DNA of 42,000 nt from a virus. The stretch spans positions 1-42,000 of IMG/VR virus record IMGVR_UViG_3300035180_000489, one strand, 5' to 3'. The position numbers and the translations under genes were made by a program. The notes below the pieces were generated by a model. The model worked only from the letters and a program-made list of their open reading frames with translations. It was not told the DNA's origin and searched no databases. This document shows, in pieces, positions 25,148-33,402 of the stretch. Numbering within the stretch: the first letter of the stretch is position 1; each line of letters starts with the position of its first letter.

Positions 25148-26179
25148 TCAGTATTCGCGGGTCAGGAGACGAGCGATCTTGATCTGCTTGCGTTCCGAGT
25201 AGACGCGCTTCCAAGAAGCTGCATCTGCCAGACCGCCGCCGGAGTTGGCGTTGGTCGGACCGCCCTTGGTCGCACCGCCGATGTACTTGTGCCCGATCGG
25301 ATGCATACACAGCTCGTGACGGTTGTGGAGGGTCTCCAAGCCACCGCCGTTATTAGCGGACGGCACGCGGATCACCTCGACCGGAACGCGAGGCATTCCC
25401 ATACCCATGCGGACGGCTCCCGGTGCGACGAGCCAGGTCTGGAATACACCACCGACGTTGGGCATCGCATCGTCAATGATAACCTCTCGGCCCAGGAAGT
25501 AGCTGATCTTCACCGCATCGCCATTGGAACTATCGATCTGGAAGTCGATCAGGTTGTTCTTCAGCGCCTTGCCGTAAACGACCGAGTGCATCATACACAT
25601 GCCGAGCATATCCATGCTATCACCCATCGTCAGCGTTGCATCGATGAATGCTTCAGCACTGAAGTTGGTCACACCGTCGACAAATGCGACGCCGGAGGCA
25701 TCGAAGGTCAGGTCGTACTGGACATGCTCTGCTGCGTCGGGAGCTGCATCATTGTCCGCAAACACACCGGCCATCAGGGCGACATACATCGCTTGGAAGC
25801 GACGCACCCAATAGTCACCGACACGCGAACTGATGGCGCCCAGCGGGTCAGCACCAGCCAGTGCCGCCGTCAGGTCAGCTGCGGCCCAGGAGTTGTTGCG
25901 CGACATGCGGATTGCGATCTCATCAGCCGTTCCGATCTTGTTCGGCGTCGAAGCGCCGCCGGTGTCGGACGAAACGAGATCCGCATCATCATCCAGGTCC
26001 TTCCAGCTCGGGGAGTCGAACGTCAGACCGCCGCCCGCAAGCATTTGGTCGAGGTACGCATCACGAGCGATCGCGCCGGAGCGAATCAGACGGGACTTCT
26101 GTTGCGTGTACTGATGGATGTAGGGCGCGAAAACAGCGGGCACCACCACATCAGAAATTTGAACGTTGCCAGATGCCAT
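25148..26179 (-). CDS. Major capsid protein
   Basis: This 343-residue protein follows the scaffold gene and precedes a decoration protein. It opens MASGNVQISDVVVPAVFAPYIHQYTQQKSRLIRSGAI. VVPEVFxxYV.Q.T..KS.L..SG is the N-terminal signature of a large family of coat proteins with HK97 fold. Further family features are WKDLDDDAD ... TADEIAIRMSRNNSWAAADLTAALAGADPLGAI, AFIDATLTMGDSMDMLGMCMMHSVVYGKALKNNLIDF and YFLGREVIIDDAMP. No maturation protease gene is visible nearby, so assembly is likely scaffold-driven without a delta domain. A 166-base gap precedes it (weak GTTGG/CCAAC hairpin, no convincing promoter). Confidence 0.95.
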   Translation of the reverse strand: MASGNVQISDVVVPAVFAPYIHQYTQQKSRLIRSGAIARDAYLDQMLAGGGLTFDSPSWKDLDDDADLVSSDTGGASTPNKIGTADEIAIRMSRNNSWAAADLTAALAGADPLGAISSRVGDYWVRRFQAMYVALMAGVFADNDAAPDAAEHVQYDLTFDASGVAFVDGVTNFSAEAFIDATLTMGDSMDMLGMCMMHSVVYGKALKNNLIDFQIDSSNGDAVKISYFLGREVIIDDAMPNVGGVFQTWLVAPGAVRMGMGMPRVPVEVIRVPSANNGGGLETLHNRHELCMHPIGHKYIGGATKGGPTNANSGGGLADAASWKRVYSERKQIKIARLLTREY

Positions 26180-26345
26180 GGGGTTCTCCTAGATGGCTCA
26201 AGTTGGTAAGACTCGATGCCAAAGTCCATGACCGGCATACGATTGAAAGATTCGGAACTGCGATTAGACACATTGCCCACCGCACAGACTGCAATGTAGC
26301 CTTATCCGCAGTCCCGTAGTTGGATTATTCCCAACAGTTCGTGGA

Positions 26346-27167
26346 TTATTTTGCAGCCTTCGGTCGCATACCACCAATGCTCGTTCCCGCCGCCGTAGCC
26401 ATCTTCTCTGCCTTCTTTGGATCAGTCATGACCAGCTTGCCTTGTGCAGTCATGTTCCAATGTTCGTTGGAGAAGGGATTCGGGCCGGTGAAGTCATTTC
26501 CGCCGCCACGATTGCCACCTGCGCCCCCGCCCTGACTCGGAGCCCACCAATGAGGGCGCTTGGATTGCATCTCTTGCAACCAGGCCAACGGGTCGAGCCC
26601 TGGGGTGACGCCAACCTTGTCCTTAGTGACCACATTGCCGTCGTCCAGCACTTCGAGTTGGCGCTCAGCCAGGATGACCGCATCGTCAATTGCAGTGTCT
26701 TGCATCTTTGCAGTGCGGGCAGCGGTGCGAACGGCATCCGTCAAGACTCTGTTGCGATCCTTAGCGAGCAGATCGTTGTTGGCAGTCTGCAGCGTTTCCG
26801 CTTGCGTCTTGAACAGATCCCGCTCGCGTGCAATCGGTCCGACCTTGGCAGCAATACGGGTCTCGACAATTGCTTCGATCTTCTTGTCATCCAGCTTGCC
26901 ATCCGCAGCAAGTTCGAGCTCAGGAATACGGGCCAGCTGCGAACGAACTTCGTCAGGCTTCAGATCGCCGAACGCTTCGAGTTTCGTCGTTGCATCCTTC
27001 AGCTTAATCCGATACCCACCGGCTTCAGTCTGAACGGCTTTCAACTGCGTTGAAGGAACCATGCCCTCAACTCCGGTCAGCACATGCTTTCCGTTCTGTT
27101 CCGTGTAAAGTGAGCGGAAGCCCTCTTCCACGGTGCTGATATCTTCAACTTCTGCTTTCAGGCCCAT
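26346..27167 (-). CDS. Capsid scaffolding protein
   Basis: This 273-residue protein is highly charged and helical, and lies between the portal and capsid genes. The first 150 residues form coiled coil (LKAEVEDISTVEEGFRSLY, KLKDATTKLEAFGDLKPDEVRSQLARI). The C-terminus has GPNPFSNEHWNMTAQGKLVMTDPKKAEKMATAAGTSI, a conserved ending of phage scaffolds that presumably contacts the coat. The ATG at 27167 has AGGAG eight bases upstream. An ATG 36 bases further up is in frame but lacks such a site. Confidence 0.88.
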   Translation of the reverse strand: MGLKAEVEDISTVEEGFRSLYTEQNGKHVLTGVEGMVPSTQLKAVQTEAGGYRIKLKDATTKLEAFGDLKPDEVRSQLARIPELELAADGKLDDKKIEAIVETRIAAKVGPIARERDLFKTQAETLQTANNDLLAKDRNRVLTDAVRTAARTAKMQDTAIDDAVILAERQLEVLDDGNVVTKDKVGVTPGLDPLAWLQEMQSKRPHWWAPSQGGGAGGNRGGGNDFTGPNPFSNEHWNMTAQGKLVMTDPKKAEKMATAAGTSIGGMRPKAAK

Positions 27168-27218
27168 TTTGTTCTCCTGCCTCCATGAGGCGTTATTATC
27201 CAAGCGACATTGCTTAGA

Positions 27219-28817
27219 TTACTTCCGCTGTCCGACGGACGTGGTTGCCGGTTTCACTGCTGCGGCTGTGACCGACGGTGGCTCAACTGGTTGCGCACCA
27301 GGCATAGATTTTTCGATAAGGATTTGCGCGATCTCTTCTTCGAAAGTCATTTCTGTCATTCCACGCGCCAGCATGTTGTCGTGGATGGATTTGAGCGACG
27401 TCGGGGCCCCCTTCATGCGAGCATCCATAGCATCGGACAGATCTTTGAAAGTCATCAGCTGATCGAGAAACTCGGTGTTTGCTTCTACAATGACTTCTGC
27501 CTCGTTCAACCCCATCCAACGAGCGATCTGTTTTAGAATTGCTTCGAGTGCAGCGGCGCCGGTCTTTGCAATCGTAGTCAACGAAGCTGTTTGAGCGGAG
27601 ACTCTTGTGGTCAACGCATCACCGCTTTCTTGCTTGCCGGCTGCCGGGCTGATCAACTGGCCTGCTTTCGATGCCGCAGCTTGTTTGTCGTTCTCCAGAC
27701 TTGAACGTTGTTCTGCAAGTCCTTCACCACCAACGCCAATGTACTTGGCGTCTCCACCAACATTAACATCGATAGTTGCGCCTGCACCAACGCGACGGGC
27801 TGTATCACCTTCGCCATTGCGAGGATCCGATGGGTCGTTGATAGGAGTTCCACCAATGATCACAAGTGTGTCCTGGCCCTGCATGAACAAGCTCTGTCTG
27901 TAATCTGCCTCGCCACGGTAGATTGCAAGACAGATACGCGCCAGGCCAATCAACGGCGGTGTTTCCGGAGTTGAAACAAGATCGCTACTGTTCACGAATT
28001 GGAACGGAATTTCTTGCAGCATCCGGCCCTTGTATGTGGGCGCAATCATCTCGTTTGGATCGAACGACGACTGGTCGGTGAAACGAAATACGCCTGTGCA
28101 GTATGTACCGGGCGGCACCGCAGGGTCAATGGTCTCTTCTTGGGTATCGTTACCTTCAACGATCGCATCGTTTGAGCCATCTATAGGGCTCGGCGCAATC
28201 ATAGGCGACATCTGCAGAACACGGTACTTCTGAACTTCCCGCCAGGTGAACTCCGTTGTGCGTTCGAACGCGGTTTCGTTTAGGACCACAAGGCGGGTTG
28301 TGTCAAGTCCAATGTCATCATGGCTCACGTCCCAATTGATAACAGACAGCGCGTTATATAGCGCGATGTATGGAATCGTATTCGGGTCGTTCGTAAGTGC
28401 ATCAGGCAAGTCTGCCAATAGGCCAAGTCTGCCTGTGACGAGTTGCTGCTCATGGATACGGCGCAGAAGCTGCTGAAGGGTTTCGCCTTCGCGAGAAGCC
28501 TTCTTGATCAAGGGCTCCATTGCGGTCGGCAATTTAATCGTCGCGGGTTTCTGATGCAGCATACCCACAAGGGTCTTGACTGCGTCGCTCACGTAGTCCC
28601 AAAAGACCGCACGAGCCTTGTATCGCTCATAAGCAAGATCTCCTGCATTGTCAATGACATTCGGTTTTCCGAATCCATCGATTACCATCGCGGGCGTTGG
28701 CAAAAGGTACGAGGCACCTTTGTCCTTGATCCTGCGCTCTCCTGCATAGGTATCAAGCATGACTACCCAATCAGGATGCATTTGGGTATAGCCAGGATGT
28801 TCGCTGTTCAGTGCCAT
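27219..28817 (-). CDS. Portal protein (DUF4055-type)
   Basis: This 532-residue protein lies between terminase and scaffold genes. It shows the pattern of the DUF4055 portal family: HPGYTQMHPDWVVMLDTYAGERRIKDKGASYLLPT near the N-terminus, then YERYKARAVFWDYVSDAVKTLVGMLHQKP. RLGLLADLPD and INWDV follow in the clip and wing region, and a helical stem with LISPAAGKQESGDALTTRVSAQTASLTTIAKTG. The ATG at 28817 has AGGAA seven bases upstream and leaves a 10-base gap. An in-frame ATG at 28853 would overlap terminase and has no such site. The portal ring is the vertex for DNA entry and tail attachment. Confidence 0.92.
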   Translation of the reverse strand: MALNSEHPGYTQMHPDWVVMLDTYAGERRIKDKGASYLLPTPAMVIDGFGKPNVIDNAGDLAYERYKARAVFWDYVSDAVKTLVGMLHQKPATIKLPTAMEPLIKKASREGETLQQLLRRIHEQQLVTGRLGLLADLPDALTNDPNTIPYIALYNALSVINWDVSHDDIGLDTTRLVVLNETAFERTTEFTWREVQKYRVLQMSPMIAPSPIDGSNDAIVEGNDTQEETIDPAVPPGTYCTGVFRFTDQSSFDPNEMIAPTYKGRMLQEIPFQFVNSSDLVSTPETPPLIGLARICLAIYRGEADYRQSLFMQGQDTLVIIGGTPINDPSDPRNGEGDTARRVGAGATIDVNVGGDAKYIGVGGEGLAEQRSSLENDKQAAASKAGQLISPAAGKQESGDALTTRVSAQTASLTTIAKTGAAALEAILKQIARWMGLNEAEVIVEANTEFLDQLMTFKDLSDAMDARMKGAPTSLKSIHDNMLARGMTEMTFEEEIAQILIEKSMPGAQPVEPPSVTAAAVKPATTSVGQRK

Positions 28818-28827
28818 TACAGTTTCC

Positions 28828-30426
28828 TCAGGATGTACCTTTGGTCCGACCAATTCTAGAACGTAGCATTACGGACAGAACTTTGTATCGAACTTCGTCG
28901 CCAATGTGGTCTTCAGATTCAGTATCCACATCGTCCATGTCTTCTTCGTCACGCGGTAGAACTGGAAACAGATCGATGAAGTAGACGCAAGTATTGAATG
29001 CAAACATACCAGGACGCTCACGCTTCCTAGGAATATCAACACCATTCTTCGTCTCGTAAGGCAGGGCGTGGGCAAGATACTTCCGAGTATTCTCCCATCC
29101 GTCTTTACGGGAGCCTGCACTCTTATCAGATCTTGTCCAATTCACGCCAGGAAGTAATTTCTCAACGCCGTCAATTCTTACACGAACCTTACGAGCCATT
29201 TCCGCGGCGATGCTATTTCCGTTCTCCGAATCCCAGATGCTATTGTCGGCAGGGCCCGGTACGACACGCTTATGTATGCCCATATGCCACTCGCGCTCCA
29301 CTATACCAGCAGCAATGTCGTTTGCCAACATCCGCGTACCTTGATTAGTCTTTCCGCTTGTGCCGTACCATTCTCCGATACGAAATATGTCTCCGCGAAT
29401 GGTGGAGAACTCTTTTCCGTCAACTATGATCGGAGAACCATCGCTCTCTGCCCACCAGCCAACGCTGAATGGTTTGCTCGAACCATAGTCGAACGATCTA
29501 TCAATTCTCCACGTTTCCGGAATCTTAAACGGTTTGATAATGTGATGGAGAGAATCCCACACATCGTCAAACATACCGCCAGCGACCACATCCCAATCGC
29601 CTTGGAGCCAAGCCTTCCGCTTATTCTTGTCCGTCATGGACTCAAGTTCGGCAACATATTCAGGAGCGAGATATTTGTTCTCGCGGTAGCTGCCAAATAG
29701 ATGAACTTGGTTCTTAACGACGTCCTCTCGTTGCTGCGTCTGCGGGTTGAATACGTTTACAGCCTTGCTCGAAATCTTACCCATCGGGGCAGCGTTAATG
29801 AAACGCTTCTTAACCCAATTGTGCCCCGCACCATATGGATTGCAGGTAGCAAACACTTCAAGGGGCATCTTCGGAAGTGCGATCTCCTGGCCAGTAGTAG
29901 AATCAAACACTCCACTATGAAAGTCTTGTGGTCGAAACGAAGACCGATTGCAAGACATCATCGCGTCGAACAATTCGTCCGTCGGATATTTGGTGATTTC
30001 ATTCCAACCGATCCACGGAAACTCCTGCCCGTGGTACGACCAGTAATCGGAAGCCTTTTTAACGGTACGGAACATGAGTTCTTCACCGGTCGGCCATACC
30101 CAACGGTAGTCTGATTTGCTAGAAAGAAATCGAGCACCGTCTTTGAACTCTGGAAACCAGCGCATTGACTTAGAAACCAAGTCATCAAGATTCTTATATT
30201 CACGGTCAAAGATCACTCCTCGCCAATGCCTACCGAAACCCTGACCTACCCAACGACGGAAGCGCATCAACTGCGCATCAGTCTTTCCTGGTCCACGCGA
30301 ACCATGATAAAGTATCACATGCGCCGGACAACTCATTGCCAGCGTCTGTGACCCTGCCAAAGGACTCCAAACGATTCGTGGTCCTTGTTCCGCAGGTTGC
30401 GGACGCGGAATCACGATTTGGTTCAC
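28828..30426 (-). CDS. terL: Terminase large subunit
   Basis: This 532-residue protein is the packaging ATPase and nuclease. Walker A is GSRGPGKT at residues 42-49. The Walker B region is FPWIGWNEI with the catalytic Glu at 143. The coupling motif is TCNP at 194-197. The nuclease half starts near WRIDRSFDYGSSKPFSVGWW with an Asp pair, and further acidic residues follow (GPADNSIWD). The length is normal and the frame intact. It overlaps the small subunit gene by four bases. Confidence 0.97.
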   Translation of the reverse strand: MNQIVIPRPQPAEQGPRIVWSPLAGSQTLAMSCPAHVILYHGSRGPGKTDAQLMRFRRWVGQGFGRHWRGVIFDREYKNLDDLVSKSMRWFPEFKDGARFLSSKSDYRWVWPTGEELMFRTVKKASDYWSYHGQEFPWIGWNEITKYPTDELFDAMMSCNRSSFRPQDFHSGVFDSTTGQEIALPKMPLEVFATCNPYGAGHNWVKKRFINAAPMGKISSKAVNVFNPQTQQREDVVKNQVHLFGSYRENKYLAPEYVAELESMTDKNKRKAWLQGDWDVVAGGMFDDVWDSLHHIIKPFKIPETWRIDRSFDYGSSKPFSVGWWAESDGSPIIVDGKEFSTIRGDIFRIGEWYGTSGKTNQGTRMLANDIAAGIVEREWHMGIHKRVVPGPADNSIWDSENGNSIAAEMARKVRVRIDGVEKLLPGVNWTRSDKSAGSRKDGWENTRKYLAHALPYETKNGVDIPRKRERPGMFAFNTCVYFIDLFPVLPRDEEDMDDVDTESEDHIGDEVRYKVLSVMLRSRIGRTKGTS

Positions 30427-30935
30427 GAGCGAGCTTCGTAAACTAGCTTCTCTTGGGAAACAACCGCCGCGCTTTCCCAGTTACTGAGGTCTGCAATAGC
30501 AGGAACCATCATTACTCCACCTCGATGTAGAGCATCTTGGGATTTAGCAGGTTGATCCATTCCGTAGATAACTGCCAATCGTGACAAAGCCGCCACTCTC
30601 GCAGCACCAGACGTATATGGGTTGTGAGCTTCTCGAACAAGCGCCATCTTGATTTTGCGCTTGATTATATCGTCTTCTTCTGTTTGCGCGGAGTGTCCAA
30701 CCGGGACTTCAAGTTGAACTTCTTTCAACTTACGCTGGACGTAAGTTTCGTTCATAAACTTCTTCGCATAATCTTCAGCGAAGGAATGAGCGAATCCGCA
30801 ACGCATAGCCGCAGCCTTTGCGTCATAGTCTACCAAGTATTCAGCTACGAACGTATCGCGAAGAGCTTTCTCTTGGTCCTGTGGTTCTGCCTTGTCCATG
30901 CTGGCAGACATCCAATTGTAATCGTCGGAAGCCAT
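30423..30935 (-). CDS. terS: Terminase small subunit
   Basis: This 170-residue protein precedes terL with a four-base overlap. It has RDTFVAEYLVDYDAKAAAMRCGFAHSFAEDYAKKFMNETYVQRKLKEV, the helix-turn-helix layout of the terminase_2 small subunit family, in which R..FV.EYL.D.N...AA...G is typical. A helical oligomerisation region follows. It would recognise the packaging site and load the large subunit. It is the first gene after the promoter at 30981-31009. Confidence 0.9.
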   Translation of the reverse strand: MASDDYNWMSASMDKAEPQDQEKALRDTFVAEYLVDYDAKAAAMRCGFAHSFAEDYAKKFMNETYVQRKLKEVQLEVPVGHSAQTEEDDIIKRKIKMALVREAHNPYTSGAARVAALSRLAVIYGMDQPAKSQDALHRGGVMMVPAIADLSNWESAAVVSQEKLVYEARS

Positions 30936-30955
30936 GCTTCTTACTCCAGGGATAA

Positions 30956-31007
30956 GCTAGTCATACTAGCATTGAGTCGGAGTATAGCTGTGAACGAATA
31001 TCACAGC
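30956..31007. promoter_or_regulatory. Two operator-like dyads around the terminase promoter
   Basis: GCTGTGA-N7-TCACAGC (30987-31007) fills the spacer and part of the -35 box. GCTAGT-CAT-ACTAGC (30956-30970) lies just downstream of the expected start point near 30974. Both are perfect inverted repeats. A repressor or activator dimer could bind at either. No T run follows, so they are not terminators. Confidence 0.6.
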
Positions 31008-31009
31008 AA
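30981..31009 (-). promoter_or_regulatory. Sigma-70-type promoter for the terminase and structural operon
   Basis: Read leftward: TTGCTG at 31009-31004, a 17-base spacer and TATACT at 30986-30981. This is a near-ideal spacing with a strong -10 box. It stands in the 75-base gap between the spanin and terminase genes, so it can start late transcription separately from the lysis operon. Confidence 0.8.
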
Positions 31010-31010
31010 G

Positions 31011-31337
31011 CTAATTATGTTTGGATACAACTTTAGTCCAATCAATCAGCTTCTCATGAACGATCCGGCATTCGGCAAATGCCTTCTCGCGGCCACGAAC
31101 AATGGATGTGACTTCTGATACGGTAGCGTCCCCTTCTGGTGGAGACGGACCTTCATCGCACAGTTGCGTCAACTCTGGCGCTGGTGGATCCGGGTGAACT
31201 AGCAGCGGCTGCGCCACCGTGGACAAACATCCCGACAATAAGGTTAGCAGGTAGCACAACGTCGCCAACTTCGCCGGACGCTGGACACGTAACCTTTTGA
31301 TGTAACGAAGACGCATATAGAGTTGATAGTCGCGCAT
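31011..31337 (-). CDS. Outer-membrane spanin lipoprotein Rz1
   Basis: This 108-residue product starts at the ATG at 31337, which has GGAG seven bases upstream. The frame is open further up, but without a better start. A lipoprotein signal is clear: basic RLRYIKRLRVQRPAKLA, then TLCYLLTLLSGC with the lipobox LSGC. The mature part is proline-rich at first (LLVHPDPPAPELTQL). It overlaps the Rz gene in another frame but extends about 140 bases beyond its stop. Rz1 spans the periplasm with Rz and fuses the membranes in the last step of lysis. Confidence 0.88.
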   Translation of the reverse strand: MRDYQLYMRLRYIKRLRVQRPAKLATLCYLLTLLSGCLSTVAQPLLVHPDPPAPELTQLCDEGPSPPEGDATVSEVTSIVRGREKAFAECRIVHEKLIDWTKVVSKHN

Positions 31338-31578
31338 ATTGTTTCTCCAACTGTTTCTTCTCTTCCAGGGATTGAGAAGCGAGTGAGTAACTAGCGTCTC
31401 GGCTTGACTGAAGTTCATTGTCAGCCTCTTGTTTGTCCTTAACCTTTTGAGCATCCCAAGCGGATTGGACCTTTTGTTCACCACGAGTATATCCATCGTG
31501 GTGCAGCCAAGCTAAGACAACCAACGTGAGCGCAAGTAGGGCGACTCTGATAATAGCAGCAATGTCAAGACCAAACAT
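31153..31578 (-). CDS. Inner-membrane spanin Rz
   Basis: In this 141-residue protein an N-terminal membrane anchor (IAAIIRVALLALTLVVLAWLHHDGY) is followed by a long charged periplasmic helix (GEQKVQSAWDAQKVKDKQEADNELQSSRDASYSLASQSLEEKKQLEKQYARL). This is the classic i-spanin design. Rz1 starts inside this gene in a different frame. The C-terminus is Gly/Ala/Ser-rich. Read after the endolysin gene within the lysis cassette. Confidence 0.9.
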   Translation of the reverse strand: MFGLDIAAIIRVALLALTLVVLAWLHHDGYTRGEQKVQSAWDAQKVKDKQEADNELQSSRDASYSLASQSLEEKKQLEKQYARLSTLYASSLHQKVTCPASGEVGDVVLPANLIVGMFVHGGAAAASSPGSTSARVDATVR

Positions 31579-31580
31579 AT

Positions 31581-31820
31581 CTACTCCTTAGGCACTCCAA
31601 AGTTAACACTCACGGACGCTCCTCCGGATCCATCTGAATTCGAATAGCCGTGACTCGAAATAGAAACATACGTGTGCGCAGGAACATTATATAGCAGGGA
31701 CTGTGCAGCTCTACTCAGATGCCCTTTGGGAAGCGAGGACTGGATAGAAAGTTCTGTCGCTCGAAATTCTTCGAGCGCGCTGAACTTATCAAGTCTTCCT
31801 ATTGCGAAATGCCATCCCAT
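31581..31820 (-). CDS. Small hypothetical protein of the lysis cassette
   Basis: This 79-residue protein lies between endolysin and Rz; its start overlaps the endolysin stop by one base (TAATG). The sequence FAIGRLDKFSALEEFRATELSIQSSLPKGHLSRAAQSLLYNVP ... VSISSHGYSNSDGSGGASVSVNFG has the form of a small phage protein with two helices and two strands, of a type I have seen beside lysis or structural genes. It has no signal peptide or membrane segment. Function unknown. Confidence 0.65.
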   Translation of the reverse strand: MGWHFAIGRLDKFSALEEFRATELSIQSSLPKGHLSRAAQSLLYNVPAHTYVSISSHGYSNSDGSGGASVSVNFGVPKE

Positions 31821-32440
31821 TATGCGTATATTGTTGCAGTATTGAAACGAGCGAGACGATCAGCATAGCCCACAGCATCACCAACCGAGGCAGTACGATG
31901 ACCGATGTTAATCAGATCACTCACAGCGTCCAGAGTTGTTACGCTATTACAACCGTGTGATTTCCAGAACCAAGCTGCCGAACGAGCTCCAATCTCAGGA
32001 TCGAGCAATCGTTCTGGATGGTACAGAAGTTCAATTAACAGACCTTGACCACATGCTTTGTAGTTGTCGGCGAACGTGATCTGGATCGGTCCGCGAGCAC
32101 GATACTTCCAACCGTCGCCACTCGTATAGTCACCGTTTCCATAACGATTACCGTAAACCTGATTTGCCAGTCGCTCAGGGTTATAGGCGTAATAAGATGC
32201 GCTTGCGAGCGTTGGAAACCGAGTTGGCCAGACCTGCGTGATTCGCTGAGGGCTATAGTTCATGTTCTCTTCGAACTTAGTCAGACCTGCACACTCGTGA
32301 CCAACCTGCGCGAGAAATGCCGATTGAGCGAACGGTGTGGTTATTTCGAATTCGATCATGGCGTTAGTGAGCGGACCGTACCAGATGGCAACATTATCGT
32401 CGCTACAGCCCATCACCTTACCAAATTCAGCGGGCGTCAT
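31820..32440 (-). CDS. Endolysin, GH19 chitinase-like lysozyme
   Basis: This 206-residue protein degrades the glycan chains of peptidoglycan. The catalytic region is FLAQVGHECAGLTKFEENMNYSPQRITQVWPTRFP, with Glu49 as likely acid and Glu57/58 following. YGNRYGNGDYTSGDGWKYRARGPIQITFADNYKACGQGL is the conserved centre of GH19 phage endolysins. There is no signal peptide, so release needs a holin. The start overlaps the upstream membrane protein gene by four bases. Confidence 0.93.
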   Translation of the reverse strand: MTPAEFGKVMGCSDDNVAIWYGPLTNAMIEFEITTPFAQSAFLAQVGHECAGLTKFEENMNYSPQRITQVWPTRFPTLASASYYAYNPERLANQVYGNRYGNGDYTSGDGWKYRARGPIQITFADNYKACGQGLLIELLYHPERLLDPEIGARSAAWFWKSHGCNSVTTLDAVSDLINIGHRTASVGDAVGYADRLARFNTATIYA

Positions 32441-32733
32441 TTTGCATCCTTGTCGGGGTTACATTCGACGTCGAGCTTCTTGTCCTTAAAGGCGGCATAC
32501 TTCGTCATTGCCTTATTGGCCTGTTCGTGAAGAATTGTGCAGCCCAAATAAAGACTCCACATTTCCATAATGAAGTCCTGTTTGAGGATTGTGACGTATG
32601 CGACGGTCATCGCCAACAGGAGATGCGCTGTAGCGGCCGCGAGCTTCGTCATCACAATCTTACCATCCGGGCCACGGATGATGTCAGTCATGCGTAAGCG
32701 GGGCAGTCTAGAAAGAAGTTTAGATTTTATCAT
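32437..32733 (-). CDS. Holin-like membrane protein
   Basis: In this 98-residue protein a hydrophobic segment (AAATAHLLLAMTVAYVTIL, about 32-50) and a second weaker one (MEMWSLYLGCTILHEQANKA) are followed by a charged C-terminus (FKDKKLDVECNPDKDAK). Size, membrane segments and the place directly before the endolysin fit a class II holin. The N-terminal basic stretch MIKSKLLSRLPRLRM would face the cytoplasm. It overlaps the sigma-like gene by four bases. Confidence 0.65.
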   Translation of the reverse strand: MIKSKLLSRLPRLRMTDIIRGPDGKIVMTKLAAATAHLLLAMTVAYVTILKQDFIMEMWSLYLGCTILHEQANKAMTKYAAFKDKKLDVECNPDKDAK

Positions 32734-32951
32734 TTGAATGCCGACAGTTGAGGTTTAACTTTCTCAATCGCTGACCAGTAAAGAGAGCGAACTTCATCCA
32801 TTGATAGTTTCAGGATCTTTCCGATGACTGTATGACTGCAACTATCAACATAGTACAGTTGAAGCACAGCCGCCTCGTTTCCTTCAAGACTAGCGATTGC
32901 CTCAAGTAATTCGGCGTAGACGTCTTGGTACTTTGAGGCCGGAATGATCAT
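32730..32951 (-). CDS. Small protein resembling sigma factor region 4
   Basis: This 73-residue protein reads LLEAIASLEGNEAAVLQLYYVDSCSHTVIGKILKLSMDEVRSLYWSAIEKVKPQL. This matches the sigma-70 region 4 layout: an L...E..VL.L.Y helix, a turn-containing helix ending IG..L.LS, and the recognition helix V......AI.K....L. Regions 2 and 3 are absent, so it is not a complete sigma factor. It could bind promoter -35 DNA or core polymerase as a phage regulator. It is joined to both lysis neighbours by four-base overlaps. The match is by eye. Confidence 0.6.
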   Translation of the reverse strand: MIIPASKYQDVYAELLEAIASLEGNEAAVLQLYYVDSCSHTVIGKILKLSMDEVRSLYWSAIEKVKPQLSAFK

Positions 32952-33319
32952 TTTATGAACAGATGAGCAAATCCGTCTTTAAGAACGTAAAACAGGAATC
33001 CGCCACCTGCAAGTGTCAACGATAGCAAAGATTTCTCAATCACTGCCCTGCGAAATGCTTTAGATTCTGCTTGAGCTTCAATGGCAGCGTCTAACCATTG
33101 TTGATGCTGTTCTGTCATTACGACTTTTGGCATAGCATCTTTAACAGCTGAATGGATAACTTGCACCATTACTTCCTTACGCTGTTCGACACTTGTTTCA
33201 ACTGCAACAAGTCGATCTTTTAGATCGATTGGAATCTTGTTTACAACTCGGGAGAGAGTACGGACTTCTCGAACGAGCTCATCGAGTTGTGCGGGAACTG
33301 TTTCTTCTTGTCCTGGCAT
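32948..33319 (-). CDS. Membrane protein with coiled coil, possible holin partner
   Basis: This 123-residue product starts at the ATG at 33319, which has AGGTG seven bases upstream. A charged coiled coil (VPAQLDELVREVRTLSRVVNKIPIDLKDRLVAVETSVEQRKEVM) leads to one C-terminal membrane segment (SLLSLTLAGGGFLFYVLKDGFAHLFI). This layout recalls XhlA-type and other helper proteins in lysis cassettes, where a soluble coiled coil precedes one anchor. It is the first gene of the lysis group. Confidence 0.65.
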   Translation of the reverse strand: MPGQEETVPAQLDELVREVRTLSRVVNKIPIDLKDRLVAVETSVEQRKEVMVQVIHSAVKDAMPKVVMTEQHQQWLDAAIEAQAESKAFRRAVIEKSLLSLTLAGGGFLFYVLKDGFAHLFIK

Positions 33320-33402
33320 AACGGGGCACCTGAAGTGAGCGCCAGAACTATAGATAAGGCGCGATACCACAGTATGCTTGGATACTAACTCGGAGTATTG
33401 GA

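Noticed and set aside
25289-26209. Long plus-strand frame of 306 residues opposite the capsid gene
   Set aside because: It is the mirror of a strongly coding gene; the composition (many His, Arg, Val) is that of an antisense frame.
26086-26280. Minus-strand frame of 64 residues across the gap before the capsid gene
   Set aside because: More than half lies inside the capsid gene in another frame, and there is no ribosome site.
30987-31007. TGTGA...TCACA as a host CRP site
   Set aside because: The half sites are 7 bases apart and not 6, and the site lies between -35 and -10 where CRP would not activate. I keep it only as an unspecified dyad.
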